This document shows positions 49,300-57,912 of a stretch of 64,000 nucleotides of DNA, piece by piece (positions within the stretch are counted from its first letter, which is position 1; every line of letters begins with the position of its first letter). The DNA is from Parvimonas sp. oral taxon 110 str. F0139 (GTDB taxonomy: Bacteria; Bacillota; Clostridia; Tissierellales; Peptoniphilaceae). Below the pieces are notes generated by a model. It worked only from the letters and a program-made list of their open reading frames with translations. It searched no databases and had not been told where the DNA came from. The position numbers were made by a program, and so were the translations under genes. Location: positions 434,001-498,000 of the forward strand of contig NZ_AFII01000001.1 of the NCBI RefSeq assembly GCF_000214475.1, in the 5' to 3' direction.

Positions 49300-51129
49300 C
49301 TATTTATTATTTTTCTTAGATTTATATCTTAATTGTGAATCCAATATCTTCTTTCTCATTCTTAAACTCTTTGGAGTTACTTCAATATATTCATCACTTT
49401 CAATAAATTCCAACATTTCTTCCAAACTCATAATCTTTGGCGGACTAAGTTTTAAAGCATCATCAGATGCTGATGATCTAATATTTGTTTGTTGTTTCTT
49501 TTTACAAACATTAACTTCAATATCAAGTCCCTTAGCATTAGAACCAACAACCATTCCTTCATAAACTTCCGCTTGAGGAGAAATAAATAATATTCCCCTT
49601 TCTTGTGCTGAATTTAATCCATAAGCTGTTGCCACACCAGTTTCAAAACAAATTAATGAGCCAACATTTCTCTTTGGAATTTCACCTTTGAAAGGTTCAT
49701 AACCTTTAAATTCAGTATTTAAAGTTCCACTTCCTCTAGTATCAGTTAAAAACTCTGAACGATATCCAATAAGTCCTCTTGCAGGAATATTAAATATAAG
49801 TCTTGTATATCCTGCTTGTGAAGGATTCATATTAACTAAATCAGCTTTTCTTTGTCCTAACTTTTCTATAACAGAACCAACAAATTCTTGATCTACATCT
49901 ATTGTTACAGTTTCTATTGGTTCTAATAATTTACCATTTTCATCTTTTTTGTAAAGAACTTCAGGTTTTGAAACTTGAAATTCATAACCTTCTCTTCTCA
50001 TATTTTCAATTAAAACTGAAAGATGAAGTTCTCCTCTTCCAGAAACTCTAAAACTATCGGTCGAATCTGTGTCTTCAACCCTTAAACTTACGTCTGTTTC
50101 TAATTCTTTATAAAGTCTTGCACGAATTTGTCTACTTGTAACAAATTTCCCTTCTTTCCCAGCAAAAGGAGAATTATTAACTATAAAATTCATAGCAAGA
50201 GTAGGTTCAGAAATCTTTACAAATGGAAGAGGTGTTATATCTTCCAAAGAACAAAGAGTATCTCCAATACTAATTCCTTCAACCCCTGTTACCGCAATAA
50301 TATTTCCTACAGAAGAGCTCTCAACTTCTTTTCTGGATAAATTTTCAAATTCATATATTTTAGTAATTTTTATTTTCTTATTTATACTGCTGTCATTATA
50401 ATTTACAATTACAGCATCATCTCCGAGTTTAAGACTACCACTTTCAATTTTACCAATACCTATTCTACCTACATATTCACTATAGTCAGTAGTAGAAATA
50501 AGCAATTTAAAAGGTGCTTTTTCATCTCCTTTTGGTGCAGGAATATAGTCAACAATAACATCCAAAAGAGTTTTCATATCTTCAGTCTTTTTGTTAAAAT
50601 CCATGGTTGCATATCCAGATCTTGCAGACGCAAAAACAAAAGGACTTTCTAAATAATCTTCAGATGCATCAAGTTGGATAAATAAATCTAAAACTTCATC
50701 AACAACTTCTTCACATCTAGCTTCAGGTCTATCAATTTTATTTATGCAAATAATGGTTGGCAATTTAAGTTCAAAAGCTTTTCTCAAAACAAATTTAGTT
50801 TGAGGCATAGGTCCTTCAAAAGCATCAACTACTAGTATAACTCCATTTGCCATTTTTAAAACACGTTCAACTTCTCCACCAAAATCGGCATGTCCTGGTG
50901 TATCAATTACATTAATTTTTATTCCATTATAATCAATGGCAGTATTTTTTGAAAGAATTGTAATTCCTCTTTCTCTTTCTATATCATTTGAGTCCATTAC
51001 TCTTTCTTTTACGTCTTGATTTTCTCTAAAAACACCGCTACTTTTTAATAAACAATCTACCAAAGTAGTTTTACCATGGTCAACATGTGCTATAATCGCA
51101 ACATTTCTTATATTTTCAATATTTCTCAT
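49300..51129 (-). CDS. typA: Ribosome-associated GTPase TypA/BipA
   Basis: Translational GTPase for stress and cold growth. G1 [12 protein letters not shown]2 region [11 protein letters not shown]3 [13 protein letters not shown]4 [10 protein letters not shown]-like domains follow, and the BipA-specific C-terminus with [17 protein letters not shown] and [14 protein letters not shown]. 609 residues. GGAAAG precedes the ATG; single gene with an extended -10 promoter. Confidence 0.97.
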   Translation of the reverse strand: MRNIENIRNVAIIAHVDHGKTTLVDCLLKSSGVFRENQDVKERVMDSNDIERERGITILSKNTAIDYNGIKINVIDTPGHADFGGEVERVLKMANGVILVVDAFEGPMPQTKFVLRKAFELKLPTIICINKIDRPEARCEEVVDEVLDLFIQLDASEDYLESPFVFASARSGYATMDFNKKTEDMKTLLDVIVDYIPAPKGDEKAPFKLLISTTDYSEYVGRIGIGKIESGSLKLGDDAVIVNYNDSSINKKIKITKIYEFENLSRKEVESSSVGNIIAVTGVEGISIGDTLCSLEDITPLPFVKISEPTLAMNFIVNNSPFAGKEGKFVTSRQIRARLYKELETDVSLRVEDTDSTDSFRVSGRGELHLSVLIENMRREGYEFQVSKPEVLYKKDENGKLLEPIETVTIDVDQEFVGSVIEKLGQRKADLVNMNPSQAGYTRLIFNIPARGLIGYRSEFLTDTRGSGTLNTEFKGYEPFKGEIPKRNVGSLICFETGVATAYGLNSAQERGILFISPQAEVYEGMVVGSNAKGLDIEVNVCKKKQQTNIRSSASDDALKLSPPKIMSLEEMLEFIESDEYIEVTPKSLRMRKKILDSQLRYKSKKNNK

Positions 51130-51171
51130 ATACTTTCCTTTCTATATTATATATCCAACGCATAACAATTA

Positions 51172-51200
51172 ATTATAGCATATATACGTAAAAAAGTAAA
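51172..51200 (-). promoter_or_regulatory. Promoter of typA
   Basis: Minus-strand extended -10 TGCTATAAT (TATAAT at 51172-51177), 17 bp, -35 TTTACT (51195-51200). Confidence 0.72.
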
Positions 51201-51266
51201 ATAGTTTTATTGATTTTATGCTATTTTTACTTCTGATTTGATAAGCTCTGAATAACATTTTTATTT

Positions 51267-51335
51267 AATAAGAACCCCACCCTTCCACGATGCTTTACAT
51301 CGGGTGGATTCACGGGAACCTTGTTGTTTCACAAT
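51267..51335 (-). repeat. Interspersed 68-bp palindromic repeat, copy 2
   Basis: Reverse-oriented relative of 409-476, about 61 of 68 positions alike. Contains CCACCC / GGGTGG and GATG / CATC arms. It starts, reading the minus strand, at the T tract of the GNAT-gene terminator, exactly as copy 1 does behind the exoA terminator. Much higher GC than its surroundings. Confidence 0.85.
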
Positions 51336-51362
51336 AAAAAAGGCAATCCATTTCGAATCGCC
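51331..51362 (-). terminator. Terminator of lplA-GNAT
   Basis: GGCGATTC-GAAAT-GGATTGCC (two G-T pairs; 51342-51362) then TTTTTTATTG on the minus strand; its T tract merges with the repeat. Confidence 0.8.
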
Positions 51363-51379
51363 AATTATAAAAATAAATC

Positions 51380-51883
51380 TTAAATTTTAATTCTAGTAAA
51401 ATAGTGGTCTTCATTTTCGGTAAATATGTAAGCTCCACAGTTTAGCTGAGTTTTTAAAGAGTATGTATTATCCTTATTTACACTCATATAAATTTCATCC
51501 TCTTTTATTTCATCTTTTATAAGCTCGATTACTAATTTAAGGCCTCTTGTTGCATAGCCTCTTTTTCTATATTTTTTTATAATTCCATAACCGATATGCC
51601 CTGCTCCCTTTCTTAAAGAGTCATTAAGTTTTTTTCGCACTTTAAAAAGACCCACAATTTCATCATCGTCCCATAGGAAATAATAATTTTGAGGAACTCT
51701 ATTAGGTTTTAAGTCAATTCCCTTAGATTGTTTTTCACAAGTTGGAATTATCTCATTTACAAATTCTTCAAATGAAACATTATAAAATTTATTCTCAAAT
51801 CCATTCTCATCTTTAGGAATCGAAGTTATTGCAATATATTCTTTCTTTGCATCTTCAATATTCATCTCTTTTAAAAATAGCAT
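51380..51883 (-). CDS. GNAT family N-acetyltransferase
   Basis: 167 residues. Conserved GNAT parts: the beta-strand NYYFLWDDDEIVGLFKVRKKL, then GHIGYGIIKKYRKRGYATRG (acetyl-CoA pyrophosphate loop) and YMSVNKDNTYSLKTQLNCGA. Resembles the YPEA/RimJ-like group; substrate unknown. AAGGTG precedes the ATG. It begins ten bases after the lplA stop, so probably shares its transcript. Confidence 0.85.
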   Translation of the reverse strand: MLFLKEMNIEDAKKEYIAITSIPKDENGFENKFYNVSFEEFVNEIIPTCEKQSKGIDLKPNRVPQNYYFLWDDDEIVGLFKVRKKLNDSLRKGAGHIGYGIIKKYRKRGYATRGLKLVIELIKDEIKEDEIYMSVNKDNTYSLKTQLNCGAYIFTENEDHYFTRIKI

Positions 51884-51892
51884 ATAATCACC

Positions 51893-52819
51893 TTAAATTT
51901 CTATAAATTTCTGAGCATAATCGTCTTTTATATTCAACTCATCTATTTTATTTTTTATTTCTTCATATTCAACATACAATCCTATTAAACTCTCAAATTT
52001 ATTATCGTATCCAATATTGATTTTTTCAATTCTTCCACCTTCAATTTCAACAGTATAATCTCTTTCTTCATCTAAAATAAAAGTACATTTAGGAGATTGT
52101 CCATATATCCAATCTTTTGTAGCATATTTTTCAGATTTTATTTTATCTATTTTTAAAATATCCTCTTTTGTTAATTCATATATTTCAAAATTCTCTTGAG
52201 TTTTTAAAATTTCTGTTTTTAATTTTTCTAAAAAATCTGAAATTTCATAATCTAGCTTTGAAATCTCTTTTAAGTTTGCAACACTGCTCTTAACAGATTT
52301 TGCAGATTTTGAAATAATTTTTTTGTTTTCAACATTCAATGCATTTCTTAAATTATCTAAATTACTATCAAATAAAATGCAACCATGATGTAGAACTCTT
52401 TTCTTTCTCATAAATTGAGAATGTCCACAAATTTTCTTTTCCTCAACTCTAAAGTCATTTCTTGGAGAAATATTAGCATCTATTTTCAAATTTAAAAGAG
52501 CATTATACATCGGTTTTAAAAATTCTTTAAAATCAAGTGCAGTATCTCCTGTTGTATTTGTTATGTAAGTATAATTTAAATTTCCAAAATCATGAACAAC
52601 TGTACCTCCACCAGAAAGTCTTCTTGCAATCTTGATATTATTTTCAAAGCAGTATTTCATATTTACTTCTTCAATTAAATTTTGATGTTTTCCAATAACT
52701 ACAGAAGGTTCATTAATCCAAAGCATAAAAACTTCATCTTCTTTAAATTTTTCAAAAATATATTCTTCCATAGCTAAATTAAAATAGATATCTGTAATTT
52801 TATTTTTAATAAAAATCAT
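51893..52819 (-). CDS. lplA: Lipoate-protein ligase A
   Basis: Activates and attaches free lipoate to lipoyl domains. Motifs: FNLAMEEYIFEKF, WINEPSVVIGKHQNLIEEVN, ARRLSGGGTVVHDFGNLNYTYI and the Lys region SAKSVKSSVANL; a C-terminal accessory domain. 308 residues. It follows the dehydrogenase operon behind a bidirectional terminator; the lipoyl domain on E3 is the obvious target. Confidence 0.93.
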   Translation of the reverse strand: MIFIKNKITDIYFNLAMEEYIFEKFKEDEVFMLWINEPSVVIGKHQNLIEEVNMKYCFENNIKIARRLSGGGTVVHDFGNLNYTYITNTTGDTALDFKEFLKPMYNALLNLKIDANISPRNDFRVEEKKICGHSQFMRKKRVLHHGCILFDSNLDNLRNALNVENKKIISKSAKSVKSSVANLKEISKLDYEISDFLEKLKTEILKTQENFEIYELTKEDILKIDKIKSEKYATKDWIYGQSPKCTFILDEERDYTVEIEGGRIEKINIGYDNKFESLIGLYVEYEEIKNKIDELNIKDDYAQKFIEI

Positions 52820-52868
52820 AATTTCTCCTCAATTTCAAAAGTATTAGAACTATTTTATCATATTCATT

Positions 52869-52898
52869 AAAAAAAGGATAGAACTTCTATCCTTTTTT
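52869..52898 (-). terminator. Terminator of the pdh-type operon (symmetrical)
   Basis: AAAAAAGGATAGAA / TTCTATCCTTTTTT, T-rich on both sides, 17 bp after the E3 stop. Confidence 0.9.
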
Positions 52899-52915
52899 CA
52901 ATAGTTATATTTATT

Positions 52916-54631
52916 TTACTTTTTAGGTAAATGTACACTAACTCCTTCTACATCAGCAATTGCTTCATATATTGCTTCTGAGAAAGTTGGATGTCCAAAT
53001 ACCATTTTAATTGCTTCTTCAACAATAACTTCTGATTGCATTAAAATTGAAACTTCATTAATCAACTCGGATGCTCTAGGTCCAACAATATGAGCTCCTA
53101 ATATTTCTCCATATCTTTCATCAGAAATAATCTTAACCATTCCTGATGAATCCCCGTGAGCTAAAGCTCTACCATTAGCACCATAGTTAAATTTACCAAC
53201 TTTTACATCATAAGATTTCTTTGCATCTTCTTCAGTTAAACCTACACTTCCTATTTCAGGATATGTGTAAATTGCTCTTGGAATAACATTGTTATTGTAC
53301 TTGTCTGATTTGCCTTCAACTATTTCTGAAGCAGCAATATATCCCATTTTAAATGCAGCATGTGCAAGAAGATTTTTACCATTAACATCTCCAGGAACAT
53401 AAATATTCTTTAAACTTGATTGCATTTTTTCATTAGCAACTACATTTCCATTTGAAACTTCAAGTTTTACATCTTTTAATGCAGTTAAATCAGCTTCTCT
53501 AGTTGTAAGTAAAATTACTTTTGCACTAGCAACTTCTTCTGAACCTGCTAATACTTTTTCTCCAGAAATTTCTGTAATTTCTTTACCAAAGATAAATTTA
53601 ATTCCTGATTTTTCTAAAGACTTGATTAAAATTGAAGAAACTTCTGAATCTACAACTTCAATTGCTGATTCTTTTCTTTCAACAACAGTTACTTTACTTC
53701 CGAAAGAACTGAATATTTGAGCCATTTCAACTCCAATATAATCTGCTCCGATTATTACTAATGATTCAGGTGCTTCTTTTAAATCCAAAGCTTCATCAGT
53801 ATCTATAACATTTGAACTATCTGATCCTTTGATATTTTTAACACATTTAGAACCACCGGCAAAAATCACAGAACCACATACAAGTTCTTTTCCACTTTCT
53901 AAAGTAACATTTCCATTTGAATTAATATAAGCTGTTTCTTTAAACATTTCTACTGAATTGCTCTTTAATAAGAATTCAACACCAGCAGTAAGTTTCTTTA
54001 CTATAGAATTTTTGAATTTTAAAGCCTTTGAAACATCAACAGTAGCATTATCATTTTCTAAAATGATTCCTCTCTTGCTTGATGCTTTAATTCTTTCTAT
54101 ATCTTCAACATTTTGTAAATATGTTTTTGTTGGAATACATCCTCTATTCAAGCAAGTACCACCAAATTTATTATTTTCAGCTATTGCAACTTTTGCTCCT
54201 TTTTGAGCAGCTTTAATCGCTGAATAATAACCTGCAGGACCAGCACCAATTACAACAACATCATATTCGCCGTCTTTTAAATCTTTTTTAGTTTCAGCTT
54301 TAACTTCAACTACTTTTTCTTCAGTATTTTCTTTTACTTCTTCCTTAACTTCTTCTTTAACAGGTGCTGAAGCAGTTTCAGGAATAGCATCTCCTTCATC
54401 TCCAATATATGCAATAGTTGTTATTACTGGAACAATTTCTCCATCATGCTTTAATATTTTAAGCAAAGTTCCAGAAGCCTCAGCTTCAATTTCCATATTA
54501 ACCTTATCAGTCATAATTTCTAAAATTATTTCTCCGGCTTCAACTTTGTCTCCCTCTTTTTTAAGCCATTTTACAATTTGGCCTTCTTCCATTTCACTAC
54601 CAGCTTTTGGCATTATTACTTCTGTTAACAT
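52916..54631 (-). CDS. lpdA: Dihydrolipoyl dehydrogenase (E3) with N-terminal lipoyl domain
   Basis: 571 residues. Residues 1-80 are a lipoyl domain with the lipoylated Lys43 in EIMTDKVNMEIEA. A Glu/Lys/Val-rich hinge (about 88-115) follows, then the flavoprotein: VVIGAGPAGYYSAIKAAQKG (FAD), GGTCLNRGCIPTK (redox disulfide), VIIGADYIGVEMAQIFSSFG (NAD), and HAHGDSSG-like C-terminal part ending HPTFSEAIYEAI with the active His. Regenerates the lipoyl disulfide. This is the only lipoyl domain in the operon; E2 has none. Confidence 0.95.
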   Translation of the reverse strand: MLTEVIMPKAGSEMEEGQIVKWLKKEGDKVEAGEIILEIMTDKVNMEIEAEASGTLLKILKHDGEIVPVITTIAYIGDEGDAIPETASAPVKEEVKEEVKENTEEKVVEVKAETKKDLKDGEYDVVVIGAGPAGYYSAIKAAQKGAKVAIAENNKFGGTCLNRGCIPTKTYLQNVEDIERIKASSKRGIILENDNATVDVSKALKFKNSIVKKLTAGVEFLLKSNSVEMFKETAYINSNGNVTLESGKELVCGSVIFAGGSKCVKNIKGSDSSNVIDTDEALDLKEAPESLVIIGADYIGVEMAQIFSSFGSKVTVVERKESAIEVVDSEVSSILIKSLEKSGIKFIFGKEITEISGEKVLAGSEEVASAKVILLTTREADLTALKDVKLEVSNGNVVANEKMQSSLKNIYVPGDVNGKNLLAHAAFKMGYIAASEIVEGKSDKYNNNVIPRAIYTYPEIGSVGLTEEDAKKSYDVKVGKFNYGANGRALAHGDSSGMVKIISDERYGEILGAHIVGPRASELINEVSILMQSEVIVEEAIKMVFGHPTFSEAIYEAIADVEGVSVHLPKK

Positions 54632-54646
54632 AATTTTCTCCTCACA

Positions 54647-55684
54647 CTAAACTAAAATTGAAATAGGATTTTCTAAATAATTTTTCAAAGTATTTAAAAA
54701 CTTCGCAGCTTCCATTCCATCAACAACCCTATGATCAACAGTAATTGATAATTTCATAATAGGTCTTACAGTTATTTCTCCATTAAGAACAACCGGCTTA
54801 TCAACAGTTGCACTTACACCTAAAATAGCGCTATTAGGTTGATTTATAATAGGAGCAAAAGAATCAATTCCAAACATTCCTAAGTTACTAATAGTAAATG
54901 TACTATCTTCTAATTCTTCTGACTCTAATTTCATTTCAACAGCTTTTTTAGTTAAGTCCTTTAATGAAATCATAAGTTCTCTTAAATTCATTTTCTCAGC
55001 ATTTTTAACAACCGGAGTTAAAAGTCCACTTTCAAGACCAACAGCCATAGCAAGATTTACATATTTATGAAGTAAAATTTTAGTTCCATCTGCTGATAAA
55101 CTACAATTTACATATGGATGTTTCATTAAACTCTTCACAGTTGCTAAAGAAATTATATCTGTAATAGTAAGTTTATATCCTGTTTCATCAATTAATTGTT
55201 GCATAATATTAGCTCTTAAGTTTTTAACTTCAGTCATATCAACTTCTATATTTGCTACAAAAACTGGAGCTGTGAAATAACTTTCACTCATTCTCTTAGC
55301 AACAGTTCTTCTCATCATTGACATTGGAACTTCTTCAACTTCACCATATGATTTTTTAACTTCTTGAGTTTCGATTTGTTGTTCTTCAACTGCTTTTTCT
55401 GTAGAAATTACATCTTTATTTGTTAAAAATTCTAAAACATCTTCCTTTAAAATCTTACCATTAACTCCAGTTCCAGTTACCTTAGTTAAATCAACACCTT
55501 CAACTTCTGCAATTTTTTTCGCAAGAGAAGAAACTTTAATAATTCCAAAATTTTTAAAATTTAAAACATCTTCTTTTTGAATTCTTCCCTTAGGGCCTGT
55601 TCCTTTTAGCAATGATAAGTCGATATTATTTTGCTTAGATAAAAATCTTGCAGCAGGTGTTGCTCTTAATTTTATATCAGACAT
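54647..55684 (-). CDS. pdhC: Dihydrolipoyl acyltransferase (E2) lacking a lipoyl domain, with two E3-binding domains
   Basis: 345 residues. Two peripheral subunit-binding domains in tandem: about 5-41 (ATPAARFLSKQNNIDL, GTGPKGRIQKEDVLNF) and about 50-88 (SSLAKKIAEVEGVDL, GTGVNGKILKEDVLEFL). A short linker leads to the catalytic domain (about 120-345), with SNLGMFGIDSF and the active-site VDHRVVDGMEAAKFL. The expected N-terminal lipoyl domain is absent; the ATG has AGGAGG directly upstream and the pdhB stop is only 10 bp away, so it is not a missed 5' end. Confidence 0.93.
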   Translation of the reverse strand: MSDIKLRATPAARFLSKQNNIDLSLLKGTGPKGRIQKEDVLNFKNFGIIKVSSLAKKIAEVEGVDLTKVTGTGVNGKILKEDVLEFLTNKDVISTEKAVEEQQIETQEVKKSYGEVEEVPMSMMRRTVAKRMSESYFTAPVFVANIEVDMTEVKNLRANIMQQLIDETGYKLTITDIISLATVKSLMKHPYVNCSLSADGTKILLHKYVNLAMAVGLESGLLTPVVKNAEKMNLRELMISLKDLTKKAVEMKLESEELEDSTFTISNLGMFGIDSFAPIINQPNSAILGVSATVDKPVVLNGEITVRPIMKLSITVDHRVVDGMEAAKFLNTLKNYLENPISILV

Positions 55685-55693
55685 AATTTCCTC

Positions 55694-56683
55694 CTATCTA
55701 TTAACTGCTTTTCTAATTGTATTTTTAATATCTTCAACACTTGGTACAATTACTGCTTCTAAGTTTTTAGCAGAAGGTATATTTGTGTCGGCTCCAGCAA
55801 GTCTATAAATTGGTGCATCTAAATAATCAAAAGCATCACTTTCAGCAATTCTAGCTGAAATTTCTCCACCAAATCCACCTGTTTTAAATGAATCATGGCA
55901 AAGAACAAGTCTTCCTGTTTTCTTAACAGATTCAACTATCAAGTCTTCATCTAAAGGTACTAATGTTATTGGGTCAACAACTTCAACACTAATTCCTTCA
56001 GCTTTTAATTCTTCAGCTGCTTGTAAAGCTCTTTCTAACATTCTTCCCCAAGAAACTAAAGTTACATCTTTGCCTTCAACTTTAACTTCTCCTTTTCCAA
56101 TTTCAACGATTTCTCCAATCTTTACTTCACCTTTTCTTCCAAAAAGGGCTTTAGATTCAATGAAAATTACTGGATTATTATCTCTTATTGATGCTTTTAA
56201 TATTCCATAAGCATCGTTCACTGTTCCAGGAGCAACAACTTTTAATCCCGGAATATGACAGAACCATGATTCAAGAGCCTTGCAGTGTTGAGCAGCTGCT
56301 CCAGTACCAGATCCAGACGCACAACGATAAACAACTGGAACACTTACTTCTCCACCTAACATATATCTCATTGGAGCAGCTTCATTTACTATAGCATCCA
56401 TCGCTATTGTAACAAAATCCATAAAAGTTAAATCAACGATAGGGCGCATTCCAACAGACGCTGCACCTGCTGCAGCTCCTGCTATAGCAGCTTCACTTAT
56501 AGGACAATCTCTAACTCTTTCTTCTCCAAATTCTTCAAGCATTCCGACAGTAGTTCCGAAATCTCCTCCGAAAACACCAACATCTTCTCCCATTAAAAAT
56601 ACATTTTCATCTCTACGCATTTCTTCGGACATTGCTTCTTTTATTGCTTCACGCAAAGTCATAATCTTTATTTCACTAGCCAT
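55694..56683 (-). CDS. pdhB: 2-oxoacid (pyruvate/acetoin) dehydrogenase E1 beta
   Basis: 329 residues of the transketolase pyrimidine-binding and C-terminal domains: FLMGEDVGVFGGDFGTT, RDCPISEAAIAGAAAGAA, VDLTFMDFVTIAMDAI and SWGRMLERALQAAEEL, VVDPITLVPLDED. Pairs with the alpha subunit. AGGAGA precedes the ATG. Pyruvate versus acetoin specificity cannot be settled from sequence alone. Confidence 0.93.
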   Translation of the reverse strand: MASEIKIMTLREAIKEAMSEEMRRDENVFLMGEDVGVFGGDFGTTVGMLEEFGEERVRDCPISEAAIAGAAAGAASVGMRPIVDLTFMDFVTIAMDAIVNEAAPMRYMLGGEVSVPVVYRCASGSGTGAAAQHCKALESWFCHIPGLKVVAPGTVNDAYGILKASIRDNNPVIFIESKALFGRKGEVKIGEIVEIGKGEVKVEGKDVTLVSWGRMLERALQAAEELKAEGISVEVVDPITLVPLDEDLIVESVKKTGRLVLCHDSFKTGGFGGEISARIAESDAFDYLDAPIYRLAGADTNIPSAKNLEAVIVPSVEDIKNTIRKAVNR

Positions 56684-56705
56684 AATCTTCTCCTATTAAA
56701 TAATA

Positions 56706-57680
56706 TTAAGCATAATTGTCAGTACAAGCATCTTTTTCATCTGCTAAAGGTGATTCCTTAGCAAAAGTTATTGCATCAGCGATTACTTTCTTTACACTTT
56801 CTTCCATTTCATCAAGTTCACTTTCAGTCGCAATTTTATTTTCAACCAAATATTTTTTAAATGCAACATTAGGATCTTTTTCTTTCCATTCGTCAACTTC
56901 TTTTTTATCTCTATATTTTCCTGCATCTGAAGCAGAGTGACCAAACCATCTATAGCTTTTCGCTTCAACCAAAACAGGTCCATTACCTTCCCTAGCATAA
57001 TCAAGTGCTTCACTCATAGCATCATAAACATCTAAAACATTATTACCATCTTCAACATAAATTGATTTCACTTTATAAGCCTCTGCTCTATCAACAACTC
57101 TTTCAACAGTCATTGATCTTTGTTGAGACATTGAAATACCATATTTATTATTTATTACATAAAATATTAAAGGTAATTTCCATATTGATGCCATATTTAA
57201 ACATTCATGAAAACTTCCTTCATTTGTAGCACTTTCACCCATGCAACAAACAACAACATTTCCTGTCTTTTTCATCTTTTGAGCAAGAGCAGCACCTGTA
57301 CTTAAACCATGTCCACCGCCAACAATACCATTACATCCCATATTGTTTACTTCCAAATTGTAAAGGTGCATACTGCCTCCACGGCCTTTACATTGACCAG
57401 TAGATTTTCCCAAAATTTCTGCCATCATTTTATTTATATCAATACCTTTTGTAATTGTTTGACCATGTCCTCTATGATTTGAATACATTAAATCTTCTTT
57501 TCTCATGGGATAAATAGCACCTACATTCGCAGCTTCTTCTCCAACAGAATAATGTGTCATTCCATGAATAAAACCTCTTGAATATAATTTACTAAGTTCC
57601 ATATCAAAATGTCTTATAAGTAACATTTTATCATACATTTCCAAAAGTTCTTTTTTTGTTAATTTTTTTGAACTACTCAC
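56706..57680 (-). CDS. pdhA: 2-oxoacid (pyruvate/acetoin) dehydrogenase E1 alpha
   Basis: 324 residues. Thiamine diphosphate-binding GES-type motif VVVCCMGESATNEGSFHECLN (the usual GDG is GES here), with HRGHGQTITKG, GRGGSMHLYN, GIVGGGHGLSTGAAL and WFGHSASDAGKYRDKKEVDEW. It resembles AcoA-type E1 alpha. First gene of E1a-E1b-E2-E3. A complete dehydrogenase complex is uncommon in strict anaerobes, which often rely on pyruvate:ferredoxin oxidoreductase. GGAGG precedes the ATG. Confidence 0.92.
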   Translation of the reverse strand: MSSSKKLTKKELLEMYDKMLLIRHFDMELSKLYSRGFIHGMTHYSVGEEAANVGAIYPMRKEDLMYSNHRGHGQTITKGIDINKMMAEILGKSTGQCKGRGGSMHLYNLEVNNMGCNGIVGGGHGLSTGAALAQKMKKTGNVVVCCMGESATNEGSFHECLNMASIWKLPLIFYVINNKYGISMSQQRSMTVERVVDRAEAYKVKSIYVEDGNNVLDVYDAMSEALDYAREGNGPVLVEAKSYRWFGHSASDAGKYRDKKEVDEWKEKDPNVAFKKYLVENKIATESELDEMEESVKKVIADAITFAKESPLADEKDACTDNYA

Positions 57681-57800
57681 AATAAACCTCCAAAATTAAA
57701 TATCAAAATTATTATTTTGTATTATGTATTTACCTCATATTAATAAGATATATCAAAACTTATTTAATTTTTTAACAATAAATTTTTAGAAATTTAATAA

Positions 57801-57818
57801 TTGTGATTTAAATCACTA
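57801..57818. promoter_or_regulatory. Crp/Fnr- or Rex-like palindromic operator upstream of the dehydrogenase operon
   Basis: TTGTGATTTAAATCACTA, with a perfect 14-bp core GTGATTTAAATCAC. It fits TGTGA-N6-TCAC(A) of Crp-type sites and differs by one base from the TTGTGA-N6-TCACAA form of Rex sites. It lies between the divergent pdhA and peptide-binding genes, 120 bp from pdhA and 95 bp from the other. No clear promoter for either gene could be fixed in the rest of 57681-57912. Confidence 0.6.
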
Positions 57819-57912
57819 TAACTTTTATTTTTTTATTACTTTTTTGTAATTATTTTATTTTTATATAATTATGATAAAATATATCTGTTAGAAAAATTTT
57901 AAGGAGAATATT

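Noticed and set aside
57903..57912. Clear promoter for the family 5 binding-protein gene
   Set aside because: Several TATAAT-like words exist in 57841-57880, but none has a convincing -35 at the right spacing, so none is annotated.
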